DNA from: Bacillota bacterium
GTDB lineage: Bacteria; Sysuimicrobiota; Sysuimicrobiia; Sysuimicrobiales; Segetimicrobiaceae
Length of the DNA stretch: 46,171 nucleotides
NCBI GenBank assembly: GCA_021324255.1
Contig: JAJPJL010000106.1
Coordinates: 1-46,171 of the forward strand
Reading direction: 5' to 3'
The notes beneath the pieces were generated by a model. It was given only the letters and a program-made list of their open reading frames with translations, was not told the origin of the DNA and searched no databases. Below are positions 26,835 to 34,495 of the stretch, piece after piece (the stretch's first letter is position 1; each line of letters begins with the position of its first letter). Position numbers and translations under genes: made by a program.

Positions 26835-27758
26835 TTGACACACGGGACGATGAGGGTGTGGCGGAGCGCGGGCCTGCTGGCCGGGGTCGTGGCCGTGGCC
26901 GCGTTGATCTGCGCGCCGGCACCGGGGAGTGGGGCTGCGGGGGGCGCGGCGCCGCTGGCGAAAGGCTGGGGCCGCGTCATCGCGTCCGGGACCATCATGG
27001 GCGTCGAGCCAAGCCGCGGCATGCTCACGCTCGCGATCGCGGGCGACGGGCACGTGGATTGGGCCCAGGGCGGCGCCGCGTGGCGTCGCGGGACGCTCAC
27101 CGGGACGCGACGGGTCCGCCTCCTCGGGGCCAGCGTCATCGTCGACGCCGGCGGGCGGGTGGTGCCGATCGCCGGCATCCGGCCGGGCGCGCCCGCGATG
27201 CTATGGGCCGTGGCGCAGCCGGACGGCGAGGTGGTCGGCCTGACGGTGGAGATCGCGTCGCCCCGTGTCGCCATGGCGACCGCGCCGCCCGGGTCGGTGT
27301 CGCGCACCGGCGTGGTCCTCGGGCGCTCGGGATCGACCGTCGACCTGCTGACGAGCGCCGGCAGCCGGCGCAGCATCATCCTGACCGGCGCGACCGTGGT
27401 GCGCGTGAACGGCCAGGTCGTGCCGCCGGCGGCCGTCGCCCCGTACGACATCCTCCGGGTCGGCGGTCCCCTCAACTCTGATGGCAGCCTGGCCGCCACG
27501 CTGATCGATATCGGGTTCTCGGCGCCGGATGCCGCGCGGATCTCCGGCCCGGTGGAGGAGGTAGTCAGCGGCCTCGGCGGCCTCGTGGTCGCCCAGACCA
27601 TGGTCGCGACCACGGCGGACACCTATGTGGTGCGCGGGAACGGGCGTGCCGAGTTTTCCCAGGTCGCGCCCGGAAGGACGACCGTCGTCTACGGCGTGCC
27701 CGTCCTCGACCGCGACACGCCGATCGGTCTCAGCGCGCGCGTCGTCGTGATTCGGTGA
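26835..27758 (+). CDS. Secreted beta-rich protein (DUF5666-like repeats)
   Basis: Start TTG 26835, or ATG 26850, giving ~303-307 residues with a signal peptide (GLLAGVVAVAALICAPAPG). The mature part contains about three related ~70-residue beta segments: GRVIASGTIMGVEPSRGMLT, RTGVVLGRSGSTVDLLTSAG and ISGPVEEVVSGLGGLVVAQT. Each is followed by a VxVNGQVV/VIVDAGGRVV-like strand, resembling DUF5666-type small barrels. Function is unknown. It lies 63 nt after the RseB-like gene on the same strand and may be part of the envelope-stress operon. Its stop overlaps the next start by four bases. Confidence 0.65.
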   Translation: MTHGTMRVWRSAGLLAGVVAVAALICAPAPGSGAAGGAAPLAKGWGRVIASGTIMGVEPSRGMLTLAIAGDGHVDWAQGGAAWRRGTLTGTRRVRLLGASVIVDAGGRVVPIAGIRPGAPAMLWAVAQPDGEVVGLTVEIASPRVAMATAPPGSVSRTGVVLGRSGSTVDLLTSAGSRRSIILTGATVVRVNGQVVPPAAVAPYDILRVGGPLNSDGSLAATLIDIGFSAPDAARISGPVEEVVSGLGGLVVAQTMVATTADTYVVRGNGRAEFSQVAPGRTTVVYGVPVLDRDTPIGLSARVVVIR

Positions 27759-28219
27759 GCCCCGCTCCGCGGACGGGCCGGCGCGGGCTCGACCTCGGCA
27801 CGCTCCAGCAGGCGATCGCCCGAACGTTTGGCGCGCGCGACCGGGCGCGCGGCATGGACGGCACGTTCCGCCGCCTCGTCGAAGAGATCGGCGAGGTGGC
27901 AAACGCCCTCCGGCGCGGCGACCGGCGCGCCCTGGCCCTCGAGCTGTCCGACGTGCTGGCGTGGACGGTGAGCGTGGCGGTGCTGGGCGGCGTGGATCTC
28001 GCGCGCGTCGCGCGCCGGTACGGCGCCGGCTGCCCGCGGTGCGGGACGTCGCCGTGCCGCTGCCCGCAGGACTGGACGTCCGCCGCCGCGCGCGGGGACC
28101 GGCGCGTGTCGGACTCCGTCGGACGCGCGGGCGCCGGGACGGCGCCGGGGGGCCGGGCCGGGCGGCCCGCTACGGGCCGAAGAGGAGCAGCATCTCGCGC
28201 ACGAGCGACGCGGCGATGA
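27755..28219 (+). CDS. MazG-like nucleotide pyrophosphohydrolase
   Basis: The GTG at 27755 overlaps the upstream stop. The core has GTFRRLVEEIGEVANALRRG, then DRRALALELSDVLAWTVSVA, giving the MazG/all-alpha NTP-PPase signature ExxE...ExxD. It continues ARRYGAGCPRCGTSPCRCPQ, a CxxC-x4-CxC zinc-like tail seen in a MazG-like subfamily. The last ~45 codons after CRCPQ are low-complexity, and the final 50 bases overlap the convergent speB gene. The true functional end is therefore probably the Cys motif, and the tail may be an evolutionary run-on. It likely hydrolyses non-canonical NTPs. Confidence 0.75.
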   Translation: MSPAPRTGRRGLDLGTLQQAIARTFGARDRARGMDGTFRRLVEEIGEVANALRRGDRRALALELSDVLAWTVSVAVLGGVDLARVARRYGAGCPRCGTSPCRCPQDWTSAAARGDRRVSDSVGRAGAGTAPGGRAGRPATGRRGAASRARATRR

Positions 28220-28988
28220 TCGCGGTCCGGCCGCTCGGGTCCAGGGCCGGCGCGACCTCGACGACGTCCATGCCCGCGATGCGGCATCCCGCGAGGCTCC
28301 GCAGGCTCTGCAACAGCTCGCCGTAGCCCGCCCCGTCCGGCTCCGGGTTGCCGGTGCCGGGCGCGATCGCCGGGTCGAGCACGTCGACGTCCACGCTGAG
28401 ATACAGCGGCGTGTCCCGCAGGCGGTCCCCGAGCGCCGCCGGCAGCTGGAGGCCGCGGGCCGAATACACGCAGCGCGTCCGGGCGAGCGCAAACTCTTCG
28501 CGCGTGCCGGCGCGGATCCCGAGCTGCACGAGCGGCAGCCCGCCGTCGACGAGGCGCCGCATCACCGTCGCATGGGACGTGCGCTGCCCCGCGTATTCGT
28601 CGCGCAGGTCGGTGTGCGCGTCCCACTGTACCACCACGAGGTCGGGGACGCGCGGCGTGAGCCCCTGCACCGCGCCGAGCGTGATCGTGTGCTCGCCGCC
28701 GAGGAACAACGGGAGCCCGGGCGGCATCTGCCGGCGGATCGCCTTGACCATCTCCGCGGGGGCGAGACCCTCGAGCCGGAGGTCGCCGCCGTCGGTGAAC
28801 GGGACGTCGGCGAGGTCGCGATCCAGCACCGGGCTGTAGGTCTCGATGCTCTCGGACGCCCGCCGGATCGCCCCGGGCGCAAACCGGCTGCCGCGTCGAA
28901 ACGAGGCCGTGGCGTCATAGGGCGCGCCGAGCAACGTGATCCGCGCCGCCGCCGCGGCGCCCGGCGGGCGCGCTCCGAGGAACGTCAT
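28170..28988 (-). CDS. speB: Agmatinase / aminopropylagmatine ureohydrolase
   Basis: The 272-residue ureohydrolase has all manganese-binding motifs: GGEHT (about 96-100), DAHTDLRDEYAG (about 124-135), SHATVMRR, and SVDVDVLDPAIAPGTGNPEP (about 199-218). It releases urea from agmatine to give putrescine, or from N1-aminopropylagmatine to give spermidine. Its ATG overlaps the speE stop (ATGA) and it is the last gene of the polyamine operon, converging with the MazG-like gene. The N-terminal PYDATASFRRGSRFAPGAIR is typical. Substrate choice between the two routes cannot be read from sequence alone. Confidence 0.93.
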   Translation of the reverse strand: MTFLGARPPGAAAAARITLLGAPYDATASFRRGSRFAPGAIRRASESIETYSPVLDRDLADVPFTDGGDLRLEGLAPAEMVKAIRRQMPPGLPLFLGGEHTITLGAVQGLTPRVPDLVVVQWDAHTDLRDEYAGQRTSHATVMRRLVDGGLPLVQLGIRAGTREEFALARTRCVYSARGLQLPAALGDRLRDTPLYLSVDVDVLDPAIAPGTGNPEPDGAGYGELLQSLRSLAGCRIAGMDVVEVAPALDPSGRTAIIAASLVREMLLLFGP

Positions 28989-29833
28989 CGCGCCGCGATC
29001 GCGTCCCTGAGATACGGCGGCAGATCGAACGCGGCGTCGTGGCCGGCGGGCGTATAGTAGCGCAACCCGAAGCCCTCGGTCCGGCGCGCGATCTCGCTCG
29101 AGGGGACGTCGAGCGGGTCGCGCCCGAGCGAGCCGATCGTGAACGACCAGAGGACGCCGGGATACGCCAGCACGGTCGCCGCGTAGGTGCGCACGACCCG
29201 AAACGACGGCGCCATGTTGCGGCGGACCATCGCGATCAGTTCGTGCTGGTACACCGCCGAGCCGGACTGGACGACCAGCACGCCGTCGGGGGTGAGACGG
29301 TCGGCGAGCACGGCGTAAAACTCCCCGCTGAAGAGGCCGGCTGCGGGGCCGACCGGATCCGTGGAGTCGACCAGCGCGACGTCGACCCGCTCGCGCGCGT
29401 CCCCGACGTAGGCGATGCCGTCGCCGATGACGAGCCGGGCGCGGGGATCGTCAAACGCCCCGGCCGAGATCACGTCGAGGTACTGGCGGCTCCGGCGCAC
29501 GACGGCGCCGTCGATCTCCACCATCGTGGCCCGCTCCAGCGGGTGCTTCAACGTCTCCTCCAGCAGCCCGCCGTCGCCGCCGCCGATGATGAGCGCCCGT
29601 CGCGGGGCCGGGTGCGTGAGGAGCCCCGGATGCGCGAGCATCTCATGGTAGATGAACTCGTCCGCTTCCGTGGTTTGCACGGCGCCGTCCAGCACGAGCA
29701 TCCGGCCGAACCTGGGGCTCTCGTAGATCTCGAGATGCTGGTACGGGGTCTGCTCCTCGTGGAGCCGGCGCGTGACCAAAATGCTCGTCGTGAGATCGAG
29801 GCACCCCTGGTCCGTGAGCCAGGCGCCCCTCAT
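28985..29833 (-). CDS. speE: Polyamine aminopropyltransferase (spermidine synthase family)
   Basis: Start ATG 29833 overlaps the decarboxylase stop (ATGA); 282 residues. The N-terminal beta domain contains QTPYQHLEIYESPRFGRMLV and LDGAVQTTEADEFIYHEML. The Rossmann domain has GGGDGGLLEE (dcSAM binding) and DSTDPVGPAAGLFS (catalytic Asp), then FSGEFYAVLADRL. It transfers aminopropyl from decarboxylated SAM to a diamine. Next to an arginine decarboxylase and a ureohydrolase, agmatine is a plausible acceptor, as in Thermus and some archaea; putrescine is the alternative. No SAM decarboxylase (speD) lies in the window. Confidence 0.95.
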   Translation of the reverse strand: MRGAWLTDQGCLDLTTSILVTRRLHEEQTPYQHLEIYESPRFGRMLVLDGAVQTTEADEFIYHEMLAHPGLLTHPAPRRALIIGGGDGGLLEETLKHPLERATMVEIDGAVVRRSRQYLDVISAGAFDDPRARLVIGDGIAYVGDARERVDVALVDSTDPVGPAAGLFSGEFYAVLADRLTPDGVLVVQSGSAVYQHELIAMVRRNMAPSFRVVRTYAATVLAYPGVLWSFTIGSLGRDPLDVPSSEIARRTEGFGLRYYTPAGHDAAFDLPPYLRDAIAAR

Positions 29834-30321
29834 CGGGGCAGGCCGGTCGGGGTCGGCCAGAACAGGGCGAGCGCGACCGCGCAGCCGGCGCGCTCCACGG
29901 CGTGCTCGGCGGCCGCCACCACGACCTCGTCGAGCCGCAGGCGCCGCATCTCGAACCCCTCGATCACCATGCGACGCGCCGCGGCCTCGGCCTCCGCGCG
30001 CGAGGTGTGGCCCGTGTATTCCATGATCACCCCGTGGCTCCTCCGGGACAGCCCGACGCCGATCGCCGCGCTGATGCGGTCGCCCGGCCGCGTGCTCACG
30101 ATCCGCGCGTAGACGGCGGGCATCAGCACGCCCGGCGGATACGGAGGCAGCTCGATGACGCGCGCGCCCGGCGGCAGGATGCTGGTCACGCGCAGGAAAT
30201 TGAGGTCCGCCGCGCCCGCGTCCATGAGCGCACGATCGAACGCATTGATCTCGGTGCCGCCCTCGCCGTGTCCCGCGACGAGGGAGATCGCTCGGGGGAG
30301 TTGCCACATAGGCGTCAACAT
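29830..30321 (-). CDS. pdaD: Pyruvoyl-dependent arginine decarboxylase
   Basis: ATG 30321 gives 163 residues, the family length; ATG 30378 would add 19 non-conserved residues. The N-terminus AISLVAGHGEGGTEINAFDR, then ALMDAGAADLNFLRVTSILP, matches archaeal PvlArgDC. Self-cleavage is expected between Thr46 and Ser47 in RVTSILPP, turning Ser47 into the pyruvoyl group. YTGHTSRAEAEA and GFEMRRLRLDEVVVAAAEHA support the fold. It converts arginine to agmatine without PLP. It is first of three overlapping genes, so the operon makes polyamines from arginine. A TATAGT on the minus strand (30398-30393) could be a -10, without a good -35. Confidence 0.92.
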   Translation of the reverse strand: MLTPMWQLPRAISLVAGHGEGGTEINAFDRALMDAGAADLNFLRVTSILPPGARVIELPPYPPGVLMPAVYARIVSTRPGDRISAAIGVGLSRRSHGVIMEYTGHTSRAEAEAAARRMVIEGFEMRRLRLDEVVVAAAEHAVERAGCAVALALFWPTPTGLPR

Positions 30322-30449
30322 TCCACCCGAGCGGGGGGCCTCCTCCGAAGGGCGGCGCGCCTGAGGGGGGACGCGCATCTACCGCGGAGGATACTATATC
30401 GGAGTTCGTAGCCGTCCGCCCACACGACGGATGATCATGGAGGAGACCG

Positions 30450-32132
30450 TTGCGCCCGTTACGGCCGATCATGCTCGCATCGCTGCTCATCGCGGCGGCG
30501 CCGTTTGCGTTCGCGTCCGCCCAGACGCCGCCGCGCTCCTCGTCGCCGGCCGCGCCGGGCGACACGTTCGGCATCGACCTGGCCTCGCCGCAACATCCGT
30601 CCGGCACCGCGGCCAGCCCGTCCACCGTGGCGCTCGGCGGCATCGGCTGGGTCCGCATCGTCGCCGATTGGGCCGTGCTCGCGCCAAGTCGCGGCGCGTA
30701 CCTCTGGACGCCGCTCGACGCGGCGATCCGGCAGGCCGCGGCCGCCAAGACGCACGTCGTCCTGTTGCTCCAGGGCACGCCGCGCTGGGCGGCCATGACG
30801 CCCGACGCGCCGGCGTCGGTGTGGAGCCGGCAGCCGCCGCAGCGCGTCGCCGATTGGGCCGCGTTCGTGACCGCCATTACCCAGCGCTACGGGAGCCGGG
30901 TGGCGGCGTGGCAGGTGGAGCCGTCGTTGGATCTCGCCGATTTCCGCGGCACCACGCAAGACTACGTGGCCATGCTCCACGTCGTGCGGGCGGCCGTCAC
31001 GCGCGCGGACCCCGGGGCTCTCGTGGTCGCCGCGTCTCCGGGCGGGTTTGACCTGCCGTACGTGCAGATGATGCTGACCAGGCACGGCAGCGATTTCGAC
31101 GCGATCATGCTCTACCCGCGCGGGCGGCGGCCCGCGGAGGCCCTGCAGGCGCTCAGCACGATCCATACCCGCATCCTCACGGACGCGCGCCACCAGCTGT
31201 GGATGTACGGCCGGCAGGACTGGGGCGCGCCCGTGCAGCTCGCGGCGCTCGGCGTGGCCGAGGGCGTCACGCGCGAGTTCTGGCCGGCGCTCGACCCGCC
31301 GGTGCTCACGGCGATGCGCTACCTCGCGGGCGCCCGGTACGTGGGGCCGCTCGACCGGGGTCCGGGGATTGTGGCGCTGATGTTCGACAAAGGCGGCGCC
31401 CCCGCCGTCGTGGCCTGGACGGCGGGTGAGCCGCAGGCGGTCGCCATCCCCACGATCGGTCCCGCCGCCGTGGTCACCGCGTCGGGTCAGCCCGCGCTCG
31501 TCGCCCCGGGCGAGGCGGGCACGATCACGGTCGGCCCGGATCCGGTGTGGGTGACGAACCCCGACCGGGCGCTCGTGGACGAGGCGGCGCGCGCGGCGGC
31601 GCAGGGGCCGCTCGCCATGGCCGTCGATCCCGCCCACGACTTCTCCCGCGCGGACGCCGTCTCGGCACAGCTCGGCGCGACCGACGACGAGCACGGCTTG
31701 TACAACCAGCGGCTCCGCTCGCTGCCGTCCGGCGCGATCGTCCCCGTCACCGTGGACGGCAGCCCGGCGGTGCGCACCGACGCGAGCACGGAGGCCGTCT
31801 ACGTCTATTTCGTCGTGGACGGCACGTTCGCGTACTTCGATAACGGCCGGGACGACTTTGTGGTGACCGTGGAGGCGCACCGGGCCAGCGCGGCCCAGCT
31901 CGTCGGGTTCAACCTGATGTACGACTCGATGACGGGCTACCGGTTTACGCCCTGGCAGTGGGTGGATGCGGGGAGCGGGTGGGCGACCTACACGTTTCGC
32001 ATCACGGACGCCGACTTCTCGAAGACCTGGGGCTGGGACTTCGCGATCAACGGCGCCGGCGACCGCAAGGAAAATCTCGTGGTGCGGTCGGTGAGCGTGC
32101 AGCGGGTGGCGGCGGGGGCACCGGCGCATTGA
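30450..32132 (+). CDS. Secreted glycoside-hydrolase-like (TIM-barrel) protein
   Basis: TTG 30450 follows GGAGGAG by about four bases; 560 residues with a signal peptide (MLASLLIAAAPFAFASAQ). The N-terminal domain (about 40-300) resembles clan-A glycosidases such as the GH39/cellulase type: GIGWVRIVADWAVLAPSRGA, then the strand HVVLLLQGTPRWAA, then WAAFVTAITQRYGSRVAAWQ. After WQ the text is VEPSLDL, where active members have N-E, so the acid/base Asn-Glu pair is altered. The C-terminal ~170 residues are beta-rich with VYVYFVVDGTFAYFDNGRDD. A carbohydrate-binding or degenerate glycosidase role is plausible but unproven. Confidence 0.65.
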   Translation: MRPLRPIMLASLLIAAAPFAFASAQTPPRSSSPAAPGDTFGIDLASPQHPSGTAASPSTVALGGIGWVRIVADWAVLAPSRGAYLWTPLDAAIRQAAAAKTHVVLLLQGTPRWAAMTPDAPASVWSRQPPQRVADWAAFVTAITQRYGSRVAAWQVEPSLDLADFRGTTQDYVAMLHVVRAAVTRADPGALVVAASPGGFDLPYVQMMLTRHGSDFDAIMLYPRGRRPAEALQALSTIHTRILTDARHQLWMYGRQDWGAPVQLAALGVAEGVTREFWPALDPPVLTAMRYLAGARYVGPLDRGPGIVALMFDKGGAPAVVAWTAGEPQAVAIPTIGPAAVVTASGQPALVAPGEAGTITVGPDPVWVTNPDRALVDEAARAAAQGPLAMAVDPAHDFSRADAVSAQLGATDDEHGLYNQRLRSLPSGAIVPVTVDGSPAVRTDASTEAVYVYFVVDGTFAYFDNGRDDFVVTVEAHRASAAQLVGFNLMYDSMTGYRFTPWQWVDAGSGWATYTFRITDADFSKTWGWDFAINGAGDRKENLVVRSVSVQRVAAGAPAH

Positions 32133-32235
32133 GGCACAGGCCGGCGCGTTCGGGAGCCGCGCGGACCGCGCGGTCCGAGCAATCGGCCGCGCCGGGCCGG
32201 GGGCGCGGCGCAGGCGCGCGGCGATGCGGCGGACG

Positions 32236-32261
32236 CGAGACGTCGAGACGTTTCGAGACGT
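32236..32261. repeat. Three copies of CGAGACGT upstream of the rpsU promoter
   Basis: CGAGACGT occurs at 32236-32243, 32244-32251 and 32254-32261, nine bases ahead of the rpsU -35. The last part (GACGTTTCGAGACGTC) is a near-palindrome. The arrangement could be an operator or part of a 3' structure for the upstream gene. Confidence 0.5.
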
Positions 32262-32269
32262 CGGGTTGG

Positions 32270-32299
32270 TTGATGGTCTCGCGCCCGGTCGTGTATAAT
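32270..32299 (+). promoter_or_regulatory. Sigma-70 promoter for rpsU
   Basis: TTGATG (32270-32275), 18-nt spacer and perfect TATAAT (32294-32299). Predicted start is near 32306. It overlaps the ATG at 32298, so that ATG cannot be the rpsU start when this promoter is used. Confidence 0.8.
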
Positions 32300-32342
32300 G
32301 ACCCCATTGTCGCGTGTCGCGCGCGTCGTGGAGGTGGGCCGG

Positions 32343-32510
32343 TTGACCGAGGTTCGAGTCGGCAAAGACGAGACGCTGGATAGCGCGCTCCGTCGATTCA
32401 AGCGGCAAGTCAAGCGGTCCGGAATCCTCACCGACGCCAAACGTCACGAGCACTACGAGAAACCGAGCCAGAAGCGCCGCCGCCGCGCCGTTCGCCGTAA
32501 ACGCCACTAG
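32343..32510 (+). CDS. rpsU: 30S ribosomal protein S21
   Basis: The start is TTG 32343, with GGAGGTGGG (32330-32338) giving GGAGGT seven bases upstream. The upstream in-frame ATG lies inside the -10 element. The 55-residue product reads [20 protein letters not shown], then [20 protein letters not shown], and ends in a basic [15 protein letters not shown] tail. This is typical bS21, which sits near the anti-Shine-Dalgarno site of 16S rRNA. It is monocistronic or leads into the Nudix gene 142 nt downstream. Confidence 0.94.
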   Translation: MTEVRVGKDETLDSALRRFKRQVKRSGILTDAKRHEHYEKPSQKRRRRAVRRKRH

Positions 32511-32652
32511 CCGCGGGGTCGACGGATAGGGTCCGAGCGCGCCGGATCGGTCGGGGTACGCGCCCGGTGTCGGAACGGTCCGCCGGTGCCGGGACCGCAG
32601 GCGGCGGCCCGCCTCTCGGACGGCGCGTTTGCGCGCGCGCAGGAGGACGACG

Positions 32653-33168
32653 GTGCCGCAGCCGTGGCGCAAGGTCAAGCCGGCCCGCAGCGCGGGCGGC
32701 GTCGTGTTTCGACGGAGCGCCGCCGCCAGCCCCCAGGACGATGTGCGCATCCTGCTCCTGCAGCACGAGACCGGCAAGTGGATGCTCCCCAAGGGCACGA
32801 TCGAAGCCGGTGAGACCCCCGAGGCCGTGGCCCGCCGCGAAGTCGCCGAGGAGACCGGGATCCGCAACGTGCGCGTCGTGTCCGATCTCGGCGAGGAGCG
32901 CTACACGTTCTTTTGGAAGGCGGAAGACACCTACTACGACAAGACCGTGCACTACTACCTCATGGAGTTCCTGGGCGGCGAGGAGGCCTCCCCGCAGCGC
33001 GAGGAAGGCTTCGTACGCTGCGAGTGGGTCACGCTCGACGAGGCGCTGGATCGCATCAAGTACAAGGAAACGCGTCAGGTCGTGCGGCGCGCGCAGGCGG
33101 CCTTGACGCGGCCGGTGCCGGACGCGGCGGGCCAGGCGGAGGTGCATGGTGATCCCGGACTCGCGTGA
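32653..33168 (+). CDS. Nudix hydrolase
   Basis: GTG 32653 has AGGAGG (32641-32646) six bases upstream, better than the earlier frame start; 171 residues. The Nudix box runs from GTIEAGET through PEAVARREVAEETGI (Gx5Ex7REUxEExGU, all positions present). PARSAGGVVFRR and WMLPKG flank it, and the downstream YFFWKAED-like segment (YTFFWKAEDTYYDKTVHYYL) resembles diadenosine-polyphosphate/8-oxo-dGTP Nudix enzymes. Substrate is not determinable. The 3' end overlaps the aminotransferase start by 23 bases, suggesting translational coupling. Confidence 0.9.
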   Translation: MPQPWRKVKPARSAGGVVFRRSAAASPQDDVRILLLQHETGKWMLPKGTIEAGETPEAVARREVAEETGIRNVRVVSDLGEERYTFFWKAEDTYYDKTVHYYLMEFLGGEEASPQREEGFVRCEWVTLDEALDRIKYKETRQVVRRAQAALTRPVPDAAGQAEVHGDPGLA

Positions 33169-34489
33169 GCCCGCCCCGTCCGGCGGGTGCCCCGTGCCGC
33201 TGCTTCCCCCGGCGGAGCGTGAGCGTCTCGTGGCGGAGACGATCGATCGGTACCAGCGCTACGTGAACCCCGGGCTTGCGCGGCTGTTCAAATTCGGCGG
33301 GTCCGAGACCGTGGAGTGGGCCGCGCGGGACTGCCTGGTTTGGGACGCGCACGGGCGCGAGTACGTGGACTGCGCGTGCGGCCCGGCGATCTTCAACGTG
33401 GGCCACCGGCATCCGCGGGTGCTGGCCGCCGTGCGCGACCAGCTGGACCGGATGCCGATGTCGGTGCGGACGATGCCGAGCGCGGCGCTCGGGGAACTGG
33501 CGGAGCGCCTCGCCGCGTTCACGCCGGGGGACCTGTGCTACACTTTTGTCTGCAACAGCGGCGCGGAGGCGGTGGAGGGCGCCCTCAAGCTCGCGCGCCT
33601 GGCGACCGGCCGCATCGGGTTCGTGGCGATGCGGGAGGCGTTTCACGGCAAGACGCTGGGGGCGCTCTCGGCGACCGGCCGGGAGTACTACCGGGCGCCG
33701 TTCGCGCCGCTCGTGCCGGGCTTTACGCACGTGCCCTTCGGTGACGCCGGCGCCGTGGACGGCGCGATCGGGCCCGACACCGCCGCGGTGATCCTGGAGC
33801 CGATCCAGGGCGAGGCGGGCGTCATCGTGCCGCCGGCGGGGTACCTGCGCCGGGTGCGGGAGATCTGTGATCGCCGCGGGGTGTTATTGATCGCCGACGA
33901 GATTCAATCGGGCCTCGGCCGCACCGGGCGCCGGTTCGGCGTCGATCACGAGGACGTCGTTCCGGACATCCTCACGGTCGCCAAGGCGCTCGGCGGCGGC
34001 GTCATCCCGATCGGCGCGTTTGTCGCCCGCCCGGCGCTCTGGGGCCCGTTCGGACGCCAGCCGTACATCCACTCGTCCACGTTCGGCGGCAACCCCCTGG
34101 CCTGCCGCGCCGCGATCGCGACCCTCGAGGTCTTAGAGGAGGAGCGCCTCCCCGAGCGCGCCGCGGCGATGGGCGAGCGGTTTCTCGCGCGGCTCCACGA
34201 TCTCCGCCGGCGGTATCCGGGCGTGATCCGCGACGTGCGGGGGCGCGGCCTCCTGCTCGGCGTCGAGTTCGTGCACAGCGACTACGCGCTCATGGTCGCC
34301 GCCGAGGCCGGGCACCGCGGTGTGATCACGTTCTACACGCTGAACAAGCCGGAGGTCATCCGCATCGCGCCGCCGCTCACGATCACGCCGGATCTGATCG
34401 AGCGTGCCGCCGCGGGCATCGACGGGGCGGTCGCGGAGGCCGACCGCGTGCTGGCCTCGGTCCGCGAGGCGGCCGCGGAGCGCGCCTGA
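33146..34489 (+). CDS. Class III PLP aminotransferase (putrescine/ornithine type)
   Basis: The 447-residue fold-type I enzyme has the family N-terminus RYQRYVNPGLARLFKFGGSE, VCNSGAEAVEGALKLAR (PLP phosphate binding), LEPIQGEAGVIVPP and LIADEIQSGLGRTG (Asp for the pyridine nitrogen). The Schiff-base lysine is Lys280 in ILTVAKALGGGV, and STFGGNPLACRAA follows. The N-terminal pattern is closest, from memory, to putrescine:2-oxoglutarate and ornithine aminotransferases, not to ArgD. Proximity to the polyamine operon (3 kb away) fits putrescine catabolism. The specificity is inference. Confidence 0.88.
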   Translation: MVIPDSREPAPSGGCPVPLLPPAERERLVAETIDRYQRYVNPGLARLFKFGGSETVEWAARDCLVWDAHGREYVDCACGPAIFNVGHRHPRVLAAVRDQLDRMPMSVRTMPSAALGELAERLAAFTPGDLCYTFVCNSGAEAVEGALKLARLATGRIGFVAMREAFHGKTLGALSATGREYYRAPFAPLVPGFTHVPFGDAGAVDGAIGPDTAAVILEPIQGEAGVIVPPAGYLRRVREICDRRGVLLIADEIQSGLGRTGRRFGVDHEDVVPDILTVAKALGGGVIPIGAFVARPALWGPFGRQPYIHSSTFGGNPLACRAAIATLEVLEEERLPERAAAMGERFLARLHDLRRRYPGVIRDVRGRGLLLGVEFVHSDYALMVAAEAGHRGVITFYTLNKPEVIRIAPPLTITPDLIERAAAGIDGAVAEADRVLASVREAAAERA

Positions 34490-34495
34490 GACGCC

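Noticed and set aside
32298-32342. ATG at 32298 as the rpsU start
   Set aside because: It overlaps the TATAAT of the gene's own promoter and adds residues absent from S21; TTG 32343 has a good ribosome-binding site.
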